This document shows positions 12,101 through 27,100 of a stretch of DNA of 64,000 bases, in pieces (the first letter of the stretch is position 1; the number at the start of each line of letters is the position of its first letter). Made by a program: the position numbers and the translations under genes. Under the pieces are notes generated by a model. It did not search any database. It saw nothing but the letters and a program-made list of their open reading frames with translations, and was not told the origin of the DNA. Origin of the DNA: Rodentolepis nana. Lineage: Eukaryota > Platyhelminthes > Cestoda > Cyclophyllidea > Hymenolepididae. The stretch is taken from the NCBI GenBank assembly GCA_900617975.1, contig UZAE01012068.1, forward strand, positions 1 to 64,000, read 5' to 3'.

Positions 12101-15100
12101 TTGACTTTCACTTGCATCATATCAAACCGTCTACCGCCATATTTTATCAAAAATGATATTGACCATTCATTCAGTACCAGGTGAAACATCACGCGATTAC
12201 ATTTAATATCGCTTACTACTCACATATATTCAATTAAGCACACGAGTACGTATGACATCTCTAGCAAAGCGTTAAACAGCAAAAGAAGCCCCAAATAAAT
12301 GAGAAAATAATTGTATGCCAGTAAATTATGGAAGCAAATGCGATAAGAACTTATTTTACAAGCAGAGGATTAAGCCATAGTTCATCCATACATACATATG
12401 CGCAGACAAATTCGACTTCCATCTGTCACTCTTGGTCACATATCAAATTAATCCTAGTGAATTAACATACCCCTTGTATTCAATGTACTTGTAGATTCCT
12501 CCAGCGATGGCCAAGGCAACCAGGGCGTAGTACCAGCTGGAAATGAACATTAGCATCAAGCAGATACAGACCCCGATACTGGATAACAACCTGAAAACAA
12601 TACGAGCTCAAAGTAATCCATTCCTTGGCAATTTCTGTTCGTGTCCGTTCATTTATTCATTCACACTTGCAATAAAATGAGCCCATCTATACTATCGAAG
12701 TGCAATACTAAATTAGTCATATTGCTGGATCAGTTCCGACGTGATCAAAAGCAATGGAACTGCTGTCAAAATTCGATTTATAAAACACAAGTGAATGTAA
12801 GTCGGAATAAAATAATAATAATAATAAACTGGACAATTGGGAAAAATAATGCCCGGTTGCTTCATTTGATGAATTAATTTTGTGAGCTAAAAGCATGTGT
12901 TAATCGATTTGAAGATCCTCAAACTTGCAATTAAGTAGTAGGACAAATTTTAGAAGCGCTTTAAAGAAATATTATGAAAATTCATGAGCTTATACTCTGG
13001 ACGGACGCATCAAAGGCAAAATTTCCCCCAAAACCGGTAATTAAATTTGTGCGCACGAGACGGAATACTAGTCGATTCGGTATATCCACATTATAGTTGG
13101 ACTTGTTGAAGAGGTTGGGTGTCTTTGTGAAAGTGAAATTGAATTATGCTCGCGCAAGAGACAATCTGTTGATAGATAAGATCTGCAATTTTCGCATTGA
13201 ATTATCCCATTTAACACTTTGAGCCTAGTTACCATCAAAAACACTGCCAAAGGAGAATATAAGCCTACTATAGATGTAGTAGAATGAGTTAATTAAGTTT
13301 CAATTAAAGTGTAAATATTTGTCAAGGTTGAATTTGACCTCAAAACACTCGTATATAAACAGTGGTAGAACAGTGACAGAGAAAGCTCAAAGCTGCAATT
13401 CCCGTAGGGCATGACTGGGCCGATCAATCGATAATATAGACTCAGAGGGGACTTCAGAACAAAGCGGTTATCAGGGTGGTAGTTGTATGATCGGAATTGC
13501 AATAATTATTATGTTGAAATTACAGCGTTCATTCAAGATCCAAGGCAAATAATGCAGACATAAATAAAAGAAATCTTGGAGGAAGAATTTCCTAATGCAC
13601 AAGTAAAGGGATTGCCCGTCTTAATAAAAAATCCAAGGCCAAACAATATTCTCGTTAATCATTATCAAAATGCGAATGGTTGCCTTACCAATGGTGGTAC
13701 TTAAATCGCGGTCTCCAACTTGGTTCCTTCAAGTATCCATTCAGGGCTGTAGCAAGATTTACAAATCCGTAACACAGAAGGAAGAACCTGCCAAAGGAGA
13801 TAAAAAGAAATGTTTCCTTCACTAGGCAATAAATTCAATTTTCTAAGCCATTAAATGTGTTAAAATGGGGGAAGGTCTATTTTAACAAAAAAATGATCTA
13901 TCCCATTTGTGGCATAATGCGGTTATTTGCCGTATTGTTTTGTAATAAACTGTTCTACCAACACTAGTTTCTGTAGATCGATAGCAAGATTCTATTTAAA
14001 ACAAAGTCGTGTGGAAGCAATTCGAGAGTATCGAGTGAAAAATGTAAACACCGAAAAAGCCTATGTGCATCAAACTTTAGAAACCAAGTTATCTTACAGA
14101 ATAATCCACGATTCGGTTATAATAGATGACTTAGATAAATGAGGCGAATACCAACCATTAGTCTAACGTGGTGCTGATTGTATTCGAAGCTCATGACCAA
14201 ATAAATATTTAGACACATGGTAGATATGGTTGTAAAACGCTTAGTAACAATACTTGAATTCTGCGGCCACACAAATGATTTGGGAAAATTAGTAAGGGTG
14301 AATGCAAGACTATTTGAGCACATAATTTTCCATCTTGGAAACGTGATACTAAATAGGTAATAAAATATTTCAGATGTATTATGCTGACCGTGAAGAAATC
14401 GAAATGATAAACTCAGGGAACTGGAGATTGATTGTAGTCGGTACACTCCAAGGATTGAATTCGCGGAAGCACTAGTTAAATCTGGCAAAATATACTAATT
14501 TCGTAAGATGGCGAATGCAAGGTAAACAGTTAAAACCAAAATATTGCCGAAACAGTTTTCGAATTTCAGTGCTAATTTTAAACCTCAAATTCGAGTAATT
14601 CATAGTTGATTTGGCTTTGTGAAGAGAGGTTGTTTTAGTTTGCCTTAAATGCTCTTCTTAGCCTATGCCAACTCACCACTTTTGAGCTACTTGAATGAGA
14701 AATTAGTGATCACGTGATCTTTTTTCCCATTTTTCGAAGAGCAAACTTTTTTCCGCTATCAAACAGCTTTAAACTGGATAGAAGGAAATGTGGTTCAAAG
14801 ATTGAAAGGAAAGCAAACACTGGCCTGCCATTAAAGTTAAGATTTTGGCAGTTTGTAAAATTTGCGCATCCATGTTTCAAATCAGAACTTTTTTGGAACG
14901 TAGTTAAAAATTTTAACATCCTCCCTCCCCGCCAACCTATGCATTTCTTCTTACCAAGAGTATTAAAGTTGAAAAAGTTAACGTTTCAAAATTATAGTTG
15001 CCATGTTGTGCACTGCTATTCTTTCTGAAGCCAATAAGCAGATATAAATGACTCCTCTCCTCATAACTGCTAACAATGTTCATAATTATTTATCCAAGGC

Positions 15101-18100
15101 GTCCTATTAAATACGCTGTTAAAGATGGTCTGCAGTTCGAAATTGAGCAAGAAGTTTCAGGCTTGACGGATTTAACTCTTAATTGAAACTGAAATAGCTA
15201 GTGAAAATACCGTTTTAAATTTATAGATTAGATTACTTTAAATTACTGAGGAAACGTGATCTTAACGAAAAGTAATGGGCTATTTAAACGAAAGTACCAA
15301 TAGACTAAAAGGATTTAAGGTAATTAAATTTAAAATATTAACCGACGAAAAGGCTGAAGAGATCTTTACATGTTTACGAAGCACTCAATTTTATTTGAGG
15401 GGTAAGTTGAGCTAAATGCAAAATTGTTATATATTCCTCCCACTCCCTCAAGTTCCAAAGTGAGTTACTGGCCTGGTTTATGATTGCCACTATTTAAATA
15501 TTAATCAACTTCCTCGTGTCTGAATTTTAATTAAGTAATAATTAATTCAATTAGATCAATCAGGGATGACTTTTTGAAGTTGGTCGTTTGGGAGGGGAAA
15601 ATAAACGATATCACTGTTAGACTAGGTGCATATTTATGTCTCGGTGAACTTTTTAAAAATAGTATTCATGGGAGAAATCAAAGAAACTTCCAAAAAAGAA
15701 AACTTTCAGAGTAAGATATAAAAAAATAGATGTATGCGAAACAACCAATAGGAGTAACTCTAAATATAACAATGCAAATATTTCTAAATGTTAACTGAAA
15801 AGCATCGAATTATCACAGATTTTGATATTTTTACCAGAAATCAACAATTTAATCAAATTTAAGTAAAATAGCAGTAATTTGAATAAATTAATATAGTAGT
15901 AAAAAGATTTATCGCACTACTTCTAAATCTATGGTATTAGTAAAATCATATAAAACTTATCTTGATTAGGCAAAAGATATGGAAAATCAAGTCTTGCGTT
16001 TTGTTGTTCTTGAAAAATACGATTGGAAAACTGGTGAATTTGTGAATAAAAACATACCAATTAAATCCTAACTCAATGAAGTAATCCAGCTGTAAGAGAG
16101 GAGAAACGATCATCTTATTAGTCTCACTAGTTGAAGGTTCTCATTAATCAGAACCGGGTTAAATATGTTCACAAGAACACATGATAGCAATTGGATGATT
16201 TTGAAATGTAATGAAGAAGATACAATATGAGAACGGAGCAGTGATCAATTTTGGAAAAAGGAAGATATTTTAGTGCCGAAATTAGGATCGACCACAACTT
16301 ATGGCCCAAGCACTGTCGACAAAATTTATTTATTATTTAAACCCGTATAGTAAGATGTATCGCTTAACACTTAGCCTTTCCAACTGTCAAAGTGACAGCA
16401 AATGTTAATCGTAAATACAGAGTTGAGAAAATCATGTGCTCTAAAGCAAACCCGATAATATTTCTTCCGGAAATAACATTTATAGGCATTCATAAGAAGG
16501 GAAAACAGATTACGTCAACAAAGAGCGTATACTAACTTGGTCTATGAGCTATTAGCATACATCTTCCTATTGTCAATCCCTTAATGCCTATTACCTTCTC
16601 ACTTATTGATACCAGTAACAACCCTCCAACCTCCTCTCAATTACACGTTTGAAATTTAGAATCACTTAGATTATTTTATCAAACTAATATAAGTTTCATG
16701 AATTTTTTTCAAACTACATGGTAATCAGCGGAGTGATAGAATCGATGGAGGCAATCAGAACGGCGCCTTGACTTATAGCGTATGTGAGGAGTTGTGCACG
16801 TAGAGGTTCACCTCGTCTGGTCACCACCTTAAAGACAGAGAGAAAGGAAATCACCTCATCCTGAGCAATTGCCTGCAACAAACGTGGTGCACCTGAAATA
16901 AAAAAAAACAGAAAAACAACTTTAAGGATCAATGCTCCCGCATACCGTCTGCTAGTGGTGATGAAATTAGCGCTTATTTACTCCAAATTTCAGCTAGTAC
17001 TTACAGTCAGTCCTTCTTCATGATATGTGTCCCATGCTTATACTCGCCTCCTCCGCTTAATGTTTGGTTTTTTTAGATTTTCCTGCACGCGCGAACCTGC
17101 TTTTCTTCCCACTGCTATGGATATGACTTTACGATGTATTCGGACTGTCGACCTCATTCCTCAATAAATGCAAATTTTGTGAGCTATACATTTTCGCAGT
17201 CAATTTTAATTTCGACATAATAACGTTAATGGATAATTTTCCATTAGTAAAATGATCTCGTCTGCTTACGCATGAGGAAGCACTTTCCATATGAGTATAT
17301 TTGCATTCTTTATGGAAATAAAAATCATTTATGAAATATTTAAATGAGATTCGCTAAATTGTGACCCTAAAAATGAATTTTGTGTCCCTTATCACACAAT
17401 TAGAATCAGACAGGCATGAAAAGATGTTTTTTGGCGATTTATTAACAACTCCGCATTAAGACTACCTACTATTATTAGCGGCAATATTAAAAGATTATAG
17501 GAAGCAAAATGACTGGTCGAAGGAGGAAAGCTATTTGTCATGGCAACCTATTCCCTACTGCTTGTAAATCTCTAACATATTTATTCCAAAAGCTATTTCC
17601 AGTTGCCTTCGAGGGTAAATCAGTCAAATCGGTTCCCCTTTTTACATACAATAAGTTAAAATTGAAAGGAAAGCATTATTTCGAATATGGTATTAGCAGT
17701 CGGAAGCGAATTAGAACTAGTCCAACACCATTGATTTTAGATGGTCAGATGATTGATAAATGAGAAACACAATTTATTGCGTGAAATGTCTTTATCACCA
17801 CATGACGTGGATAAATAAATTAACGAACAGTGATACATTTTAATTAAAATTTCAGTCACGAAAATAAACCAAAAATTAGTGGGAAAAAATGGCATGCTTA
17901 CAATTGCATAATGACAATGACAATTGCTCAAATTTTGGAAGGATATGAATGTTTTCTAAGCCTCTTGCAGACCATTAATAAATTCAGTTCAAAATGAACA
18001 TATTGAATTTATTTTTCGCTCAAAGTAGCAAAATCTGCGACTAGGATTTCATTGAAGATACCGCCGTGGTGACTGGTGCGCATGCCTTTCAAAGACTTGG

Positions 18101-21100
18101 ATCAATTTGAAAATTGTATCCCCATGACTATTTTTTTCAAGAATGAAGTAACAAAAATTTCTGATCCTCTCTCAACAATTCATTTTTCATATTTTTAGAA
18201 TTTGATATCACAGTAATTTAGGGTATTGTGGGCCAACCACACTAAATATCAACTATACCCATACTAATTTACACTTGTTAAAACTACGCTTCCCATTATT
18301 CAATGTTTGTTTTTTCTTAAACATGTATAATGCCCTTTCTTTAGTAATGATTCATGCACCCTGTCACAATGAGATCGGAAAAGCCTAACCCAAAACCCCA
18401 AGTGATTGAGCCAGTCACTTGGGTTCACAGATAAACAACTATAACGTTATTCTCTGCCAATATGTTAAACGATATAATTCACGTTTCAACTCAAATACAC
18501 CCCGGTTTGTCTCTGTGCGTTTTTTGAATTGCATTTAAGAAATGTTTCAGTTTTGTCAGATTGAGAGTTAAAGCGAAATTTCGATTAATAAATTTGAATC
18601 AACAAAAAACCGCCAAACTAAAAGTTCGTTTGAATTAATTAAGATCTCAAGATAATCAGCTGACGTAGTTACTAATTAAAGTAAAAACAAATGGAAATGG
18701 TTAGGAGTGTTGGTTAGCTAAATAAGTTAGTGAACTACTGAATTATAAGTGAAAATTTTCGATACCACCCTTCAGAAATAAACTTACCAGTTACATTCAA
18801 ATTCCGAAATATCCTTAAAGAAACATAAAATGCTTTTATTGAAAAAGGTTAGTTATAATTGAGGTTTTTATGCAACCTAGCAAAGTAAAGTATAAAATCA
18901 AGGTATGGTAAACGAAAGCAGGATAAATGCAATGGAATAACAAAAAAAGCTAAAAAAATTCCTTGTGCACGAATATAAGTGTGATATGCGAGTGGATCAA
19001 TTAAAAGATGCAAGGAGAACTGAAACTCCTCAAAGGCATCAGCAGACTTACACATTTTTAAAAGGGAGGTTGATCTGATTAACGAAATTGTGTGATATTC
19101 ATTAATAGGCATTTTCAGATGAATTCAATCTTATGACAAAGAATAAAATTTTCAACAAAATTTGGTCCTTAAGAAAAATGACGCATCGTTGTGGAACTAA
19201 GACATTTCTGGTGTTAATAACGCCATCAACGCCAATCAGTGGAGGATGTTAGAATTTCAGGTTTCTCTAGAGAAATGAGCGCCGTTAAATTAATCAATGA
19301 ATTTATTGGCAATTAATGATTTATTAATGTCCGAGTGCTAATTTAACGATTTCTTCCTTATAAAACAGACAAGAAAATCAGGTTGACTACAAAATAAACA
19401 TTGTAGCCATTTTAAGTATGAACAAATGGTTATTTAGATATGCGCGGAGGGCGTTCCAAGTGAAACAAATGTAACAAAGTAAATGAATTAAATACCATGG
19501 ACTGGTTAGAATCAACTGCATGGCTATTATTGCATTCTACCAGCTCTCACAAATTGTGCGCCAGTGATGAAGCAAAAAAATTTGCATGCCTTTAAAATAT
19601 AGGGTCATGAGATCGTCATTCAAAGGGTCATATTCAATGAAGATGGATGGGAGAATGTGATTTTTTAAGGAGGGGGGGGACGGGGCGGCCGGGAATGCTT
19701 TCTCACCGATCAGACATCTTAATGCCATTGAAAAAGTCCATTGAAGGAACATGTGCACACCTGCCCTTCTGATCTATGCAATGATTTACACATCATTGCG
19801 CGCTCAAGTAAATAGAGACATACTCCGTTATTCGATGGGTCACTCCAGTGTGGCACATGCATGTCGTAGATTAAAATTTTGTCCATAATGTTTTTTTGCC
19901 TAACCTAGGTTCAATTGAAAAGATCTCCTAAAAGGAGTAGAATACGCAACGCGTAACTCCACACAGTAATTGAAGGCCAAGCAATGTTATTAAAATCGGA
20001 GTCAGCATGATGTAATATAGGCACTTACGACTTAGAGAGAGTAATTAAAGTTTATGAGATGGCAATTTTTATTCGCAGTATTTTCGGTTTATGTTCTAAA
20101 ACAGCCCCAGCTATGAGGACATTGAACAGCAAGACCAAAATCCCTTTTTTCAATATAAAGAAAATAATAACTCTTTGTCTGCATTATAGTTAATAAATCG
20201 ACGCATATCTTAAACATAAATATAAATATAATTACATTGAATTTAATAATATAAAGGTACAAATAAACCACATATTATCTCTAGGTTACATGTTCTAGAC
20301 AAACAATAGTCAATTGGATTAAATTGAAATAGTGCTAGTTCTCAAATCGTTTTTCAAAAGCCTAAAACGCTTTAAGTTATTAAAATACTTTTATACTAAA
20401 TTTCAATTACTTTCTTCTAAGCCCTATCAAGATTTAATGAACTTGGTCACTCAATTTGATCCAATATCACATTTTGTGTGATCATATCCACATTGATTAA
20501 TGGTCACAAGACTCAATAACGCACTCATAGTTTCCTTCAGCCAAATTGAAAAATATTGCTTGAATGCATTATTATTTTGGTTAATCTTTTGTGCACTCAA
20601 TTATTTCTTATTAAAATATATTCTAACATATCATATGTTCACACATTAAGAAGAGATAAACATTTCAATTTTTATCTTTAACTTAGCCAATGGAAGTCTA
20701 AAAAACTGCAGCGAGAGTTAGGCAGTATTAACACTTTCACCACAACATCCTCCTAATGGAAAGAGAAGTGAATATTAAGCCCTATCTTTCAATCGTAAAC
20801 CAAGCACAAATGGAATTGCTTTTCCAAAATATTCTTTAAAAAAAATTAAGCAGGAAATAGATGGCAGTGATATGAATTTTACCTGTAAGACACTGAAGGC
20901 CAGCTCCAATACTTGCTAACAGCGTACCAATTCGAATGACCCAGAAATGAGGCCAAGCAAGTGCAGCAACAAGCATTTCGCCTCCCATAGATTCACCAAA
21001 TCTGTGAGAAACGTTTATAACTTGAAAGGGAAGTGAAATTGGCAAAATTTACTGCCAAAAATAGGCGGTCAACTTACTTATCTCGAAGAACGCGACCGTC

Positions 21101-24100
21101 AGCAACAGCCGAGAATAATAACGTCGTTGACATATCTTTAATTTTGTGCAGTTAAGGAATTTAAGGCAATGCAAGACATTTCATGAACAAGTTGACGTCT
21201 TCGTTTTTGAAAGCGCACTTGAAGGCATGCACATTTTCTTATTATTTTCTTCTCTTTTATAAACTTTTTTAATTAATAAGTGGTTCATTAAAACTAGTGT
21301 TTAAGCATGTAAACTGCATATTTTACCCCGATGCTACTGGATATAGTCAATGAAACTCTATATTTTCTATTAGGGGGTGTGGGATAGACTTACCTCCTCG
21401 TGGTGCACCCTGGGCAACGTATAAGCATACTGCAAAAAGTCCATTAACCGGCAGTTGACTTCTCACTTCAAACTACCATAACCCACTGTATGTCATATTC
21501 GACTCCTATCACAGTACTCATCTTACCCTTTCTGAGCATTTGTGTCTATCTGGTTCTTTTACTTCTGCAAAATCACTCTTCTGTTCCCCCTCCCAAATTC
21601 TTCTCACTTTGATGTTTCTCCTTCCCTCTCAGAAGCCCGAAGTCAACTAAAGGGCTAATGGTAACTATCAAAACGCCTGCCATTTATTATGAATAAATAT
21701 TTTCTATTAGTCATTTATTGGCTCTTTAATACTAACAAATGGGCAATATGGGTTCATGTATTCCCTTTCACTAAAAGAGATCAAGCGAGAGATTCCAGGG
21801 TTACATATTGGTGAATACATTCCGGAAGTCTCGTCAAGGCTAATAATGTCGGTTAACAGTCCTTTAGCCAAAGTGATTTTAAACTGCCTTTTTCTTTCTA
21901 TTGCAAAACGCTCTATCGGTAGTGTTTTAAAATACACAAAGCAGATTTGGATATTAAAATGCAATTGCCGATAACCTTTAAATTATGGATTCGAAAGGTC
22001 GTTTCAATAACTGGTAAAAGTTGTAAAGTTCTAAGAGAAAAATGGCGAAAGAATTGAAACCATTTTCATTACATAACCATAACATGATTAAGAATAGTGT
22101 GCAATAAAAGGGAAAGCCAGCTTTCTCTGAACCAACCTGACTTTGGCCCTTGTTTTCTAACGAAAATTTAAAGGATACATACAAAACTAGTGACCAAAAC
22201 AGCGCAAATAGTCCCAACAGGGATGGAGAATTGGGGATTTGCCAGATCTCCTGATCGATTTGAACCAGCCATCAAACCTGCGTAAAGAAGTTGGGATTAA
22301 GTAAAAATATTAATAAATAAACAAGCCCAAAACAGCCTCTACTACCCAAGCACGACAGTTGGAAAACTAATCAGCAAAAGTAATAAGCTAAAAATAAATC
22401 AACTATTAGTATTTGAGTCAGCTCTATTCGGTAACAACTTACTTGTCGGAAGAATACATTGTTTCCATTGAGAATAATAAGTTAATTATTGAAAACCCCT
22501 ACCATCTCCAAATATTAAAAATGATTTAAATGACAATTATAATCAAATCAAATTACAAATTCCTTCAGGCTTACTATTTCTAACCATCCTGCGTGCCAGC
22601 ATATTCACAGCTTACTAAGTTTTGGGAGTAATTTATTGCTAATTCTGGTGTAATTCGGTGTTAAACATACTCTCTTTTTCATTGGTGAAGTTTCAAATGT
22701 TGTTGAGAAATAAATACTGGCAGTAATCCCAGAATTAACAAAGAATGTCTTCAGGGTTACATGTGAAAAGCGATTGTGAATGCTGAATTTGCAACCTTGT
22801 ATTAGTTTAAACAATGTAATTAATTTACTTGAAAAAAACTCCAATGTTCGTAGATTACCCAACGTTACGCAAGTATTGAACAACAATCCATATCCAACTT
22901 GATAGAATAATAACAAAACTCCTCGAGGAAAAAAATGACCAAGAGGCTCACCTGTAACAGAAGGGAAGAAGATTGCAATCAAGATGAAGAAGCTCGTAGT
23001 AATATCCGCAATGCTAGATGCTTGTCCGTACTCGGAGCTTGGTGGAAAACTAATGTTGTCATATGACTGACCCATTTCACGATAGTACGAAGCAAGCACG
23101 TTTTCTGAAAACAATTAGATACCACTCCCATTAAATTATTAACAAAATAAAAGGTGTATATTTAAAGTTAGTATCTAGCGTTCCCAACACCCCAATGATT
23201 CTTAACTATCCAGAGGTCTAGTCAAGTACTCGATGCAGTTCTATAAATGAATTACAAAATGACAGCTTAATTCTAAGAATACAATCAATACTTAGTTTCA
23301 ATTTTGGCCCTCACACCTTTACGGTGATGAAAAACAACGACAAGGGTTGAACAAAGAACGCTTTGTTTCAGTATGAGTAAATCGTATTTCAAAAGTTGTC
23401 ATCGGGTAGAACAGGAGCGGTCGATGATGATGATCTCCGTTGGTAAACATTCACGTTCTGACTTTTCCGTGACTAGCTTCTCTTTGCACAGAAGATGAGC
23501 CCTAGACTGCATCTGAGAGTTAGTAGGCAAAACCGTGAAGCCTAAAAGAGTGGTCCACTTCGCGCATATCGAGTGGGGTTTCTGGTACACTCGTTCTTAC
23601 TACCCTTCCCTCCAATTCACGTTATGACATTTTTACCGCAGTACACATTGTTTTTTTAATGTACTGAAGTATCAATTTCGTTTTAGAAAGGTCAAGTAAA
23701 GCATTCCAAATTTATCACTACTTTAGGGACGTATATCTGGCAAAATTAAGGATTTTATGTAATATACCATTCAAAAAAATGGATATATGGTTACAGAATA
23801 ACCCTCTCATATCAAATTATTAGGATGGTAGAGGAAAAAATTGATAATCTCAAATGGACAAAATGTGAAGTGATTGGTAATTACAATGCTTAATAGATTT
23901 AAAGGAAATTAACATTTAAAGAAAGCACAATCGTGAAAGAGTTCAAACGAAGAATTCACCCCTGATTGCTGCTACTGCCTCAACTGAGTCCAAGTATCGA
24001 CGCTGGACCTTGATTGAATTAAATCCCATCACAGTAATGAATTTATAGATTTCCTATAATTGGTCTTGGAAATTTATCGACTAAATTCAAACACAATCTA

Positions 24101-27100
24101 ATCATAGACAAGCGTGACCTTAGCCGTAATGTTCACTGTTTCATAAAAAGCTATTACTATTCCTCATTTAAGTACAGTATGTCACGTTTGGATATGATTG
24201 AATTACAAAATCCACAAAAGTGTAGACTAATGTGCGGACTTCGATACGTCTATACAGAATTACTTTTAAGATAAGTAATTCAGGTATTACAAATTGGTTT
24301 GGTTTTTCTACCATTGATGATTGTTCCTTGGTCTTGTGCAGGATGATTTTGATAAGATTTGACTTACATCCTTTGTATTTAGCACTTCAATTTATTTATT
24401 GCACGGTGTGTTAAGGTTCAAGACATAATCGTTTTTAGGATTGGCCTGGATATTACAATGGAAACTGAGAATAATTAACTAACCATAAAATAGATTTGAA
24501 GCAAGGCCTGGAATGGCAGGGAATTCAGATGTGTTGCTATTTTGGAAGAATGCACAGGCTTCTGAGGATTGATTCTGCCCACAGTAGAGTTTGTAAAGGG
24601 GGCCAGATATGTTCTTGTGGCATTGCATTGTCCCATTCTCCATAATTAACGCCTTGGCTATCAACCTTTCACCAAGAGCGCATACACTATTTAAAAAAAG
24701 ACCAGTAAAAATGCATTAATAAAGCCATTAACAGAGCATCGTTCTCTGGAATAAATGTGTAATTAAAATATATATTTTATGCAAATCCAAGCCATTGCCA
24801 GAGATCAAGATCTAACCGACACACTCAAGTTATCTGTTCTTTTAATCTTTTAATGAACGCTATACTATAGGGAGACATTTTAAAACGAGAATTTGAAAAA
24901 AATTTCCAGCTTGGTAAGCCCATCACAATTCCTACTTATAAACATAGCAAGAATAGTGACTGCTAATTTAAAAAAATACTAAAAAATGTGTAGTCTTCAA
25001 TCTAATTGTTGTTTCGATTTGTGATCTTTGTCAGGACAGGATAAGTAAAAACACTAGAGTTTCTCCACTAATTTAATCGTACTGCCATTTATAAAACGAA
25101 GATTTGAGATTGGAATTAAGACTCAGGAAAGAATATCAACGATTGATACATGATATCCTCTGGTAAACTTCACTACTTCAATAGAAGGGCTTGTCTTACT
25201 TGGTTTTACTAGAGTTCAAATTATTTTACAAATGCAATATATATATATATATATATATATACTTTTGTAAGATGAACAGGTTAATAAATTTGGGCGTATA
25301 CCGTGTTAGTTTTAGGGGAGAAATTTTGCTTTTAAAGCGGAAAATTTTTCAGGAAGTGGAAATTATTAATAATGGAATAAAAATTAAATTAGTTTATCAA
25401 AAATAAACATGGAAAAGTCATTGCGAATTACATAAACTAAATTGATGCAATATCCGAGAAATAAAAAAAACCAATAGCCGAGGTAGATGATTAAAAGTGC
25501 AATTCCATCTCCAAATTACTACCGATTAATTTTCTTTTATTTTGATAATCGCATTTAATCCTTTCATAAGCAAGCAATACATCGAGTTGAATTATGGTTT
25601 CAGTGTCCCCTAGCGCTAGCTTGTGTGTAAAATAGCATGAAAAGAAAACACATTATTCCAGCGATAATTGCCGAAAAGATGTTTGCGATGAAATAGTTAA
25701 TTAAATTTTACTGATTTCTCTCTTCAACTCAGTCACTATACCCAGAGGCGTATTTCGCACATTCAACTTAAATGGAATGTCTTATCTCTTAAGCAACTAA
25801 TCTGAATGTAAAACTTGAAATAAATAAATTCGACAAAATGACGAATTAACCCCCCCCCCCCCCTCCCTTTAATAAATGCTAGAAACGTGAATTCCTTTTG
25901 AATTTAGAAAAGTTTATCTGCAACAAAGCTAAACACTAAATTGGCATTTCTGTTAAGTCTACCCTTTGTTAGTCAGAATAATGGAAAGAATTTCACACGA
26001 ATTGTCAAAAAGTGGGCGGTTTAATACTTTATTTAAATATTTCTATTCAACTTCAAAGGAAAGTGAAAACTACTTTGGTCACTATAAACCTTTGTGCAAG
26101 ATTTTGAGCGGGAATAGTAACTGAGGTTGTGAAATTGTCAATTAGTTTAGAAAAATGGAATTGTGTGCGACTATAATAAGAATTAGTCACGTTTTGTCGA
26201 AAAAGATCGTGATTACACTGAATTCAGTGGATCATTGTTACAGCAATGAACAAGATGAAGTTAGCAAAAAATATTTTTAGTATATGCGAAATCGACAAAG
26301 TTCATTTAAGATAGAAATTAAGTGTAAAATATAAAGCCATTAAAGTACACTTGGCTCGAAGAAATTCATTCATCAGCTCTACGTGTGTTCAGTGACTAAG
26401 AAACAAATTAACCATACTGCTAAATGAACTTTTATTTTTTTACCAAATTAAGAAAGGAAAGCTATGGTGTTCTATGGGCAAATGAAGCGAAACAGCTAGA
26501 ACGTGGGCCAATCAACTGAGCAACTTCAGTGTTCTCAGGGTTGTCGCACACTGAGATGGCCAATTTAACATTCAAGAATGACCTAGATATCTCACTTATT
26601 TCTTAATTTTCCAAAGCAGTTTCCCAATTTTGTGAAAGGAATAAATTCTACCTCTGTCTCTTTGTATTTTTTTTCAAATTTTGTACTGAGGAAAGTACTT
26701 ATATTGACCGACATGACAATTTATCGACTTCAAGGTTTTATGAAGAATAAATTCCATTCATCTCAAGTAATCTCCGTACAAACCTTTGATTTAAATTATA
26801 TGCTCTCTGTCATGTATGATCAATTTTTTGACTGAAACGAACGCAAGGTAACGTAATGTTTCTCGACCAATTGGGTGCAGTTTTATTTTTTTTCAAAATA
26901 CTGTATCAATAAGAAAAATATCAAAGTAGTGAATACATACTTACTCATGTTAAATGGGTATAATCCATTAAGGTAAAGCAAAATGAACTTTCGATTTGTA
27001 AATTCATATTTACTATTCCTATAATCGGATTATATTCGAAATGACCTTATTTGACAAGAAAGCTATACGAATTAAATAAATAACGGAGATCTTCATTAAA

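Noticed and set aside
11912..12192. Upstream extension of the exon 15 open frame (MMFHLVLNE...)
   Set aside because: KCC homology and splice phase begin exactly at the acceptor at 11911; the upstream part is intron 14.
14714..15028. 104-residue plus-strand ORF in KCC intron 12
   Set aside because: No domain, no splice partners, composition like translated AT-rich intron.
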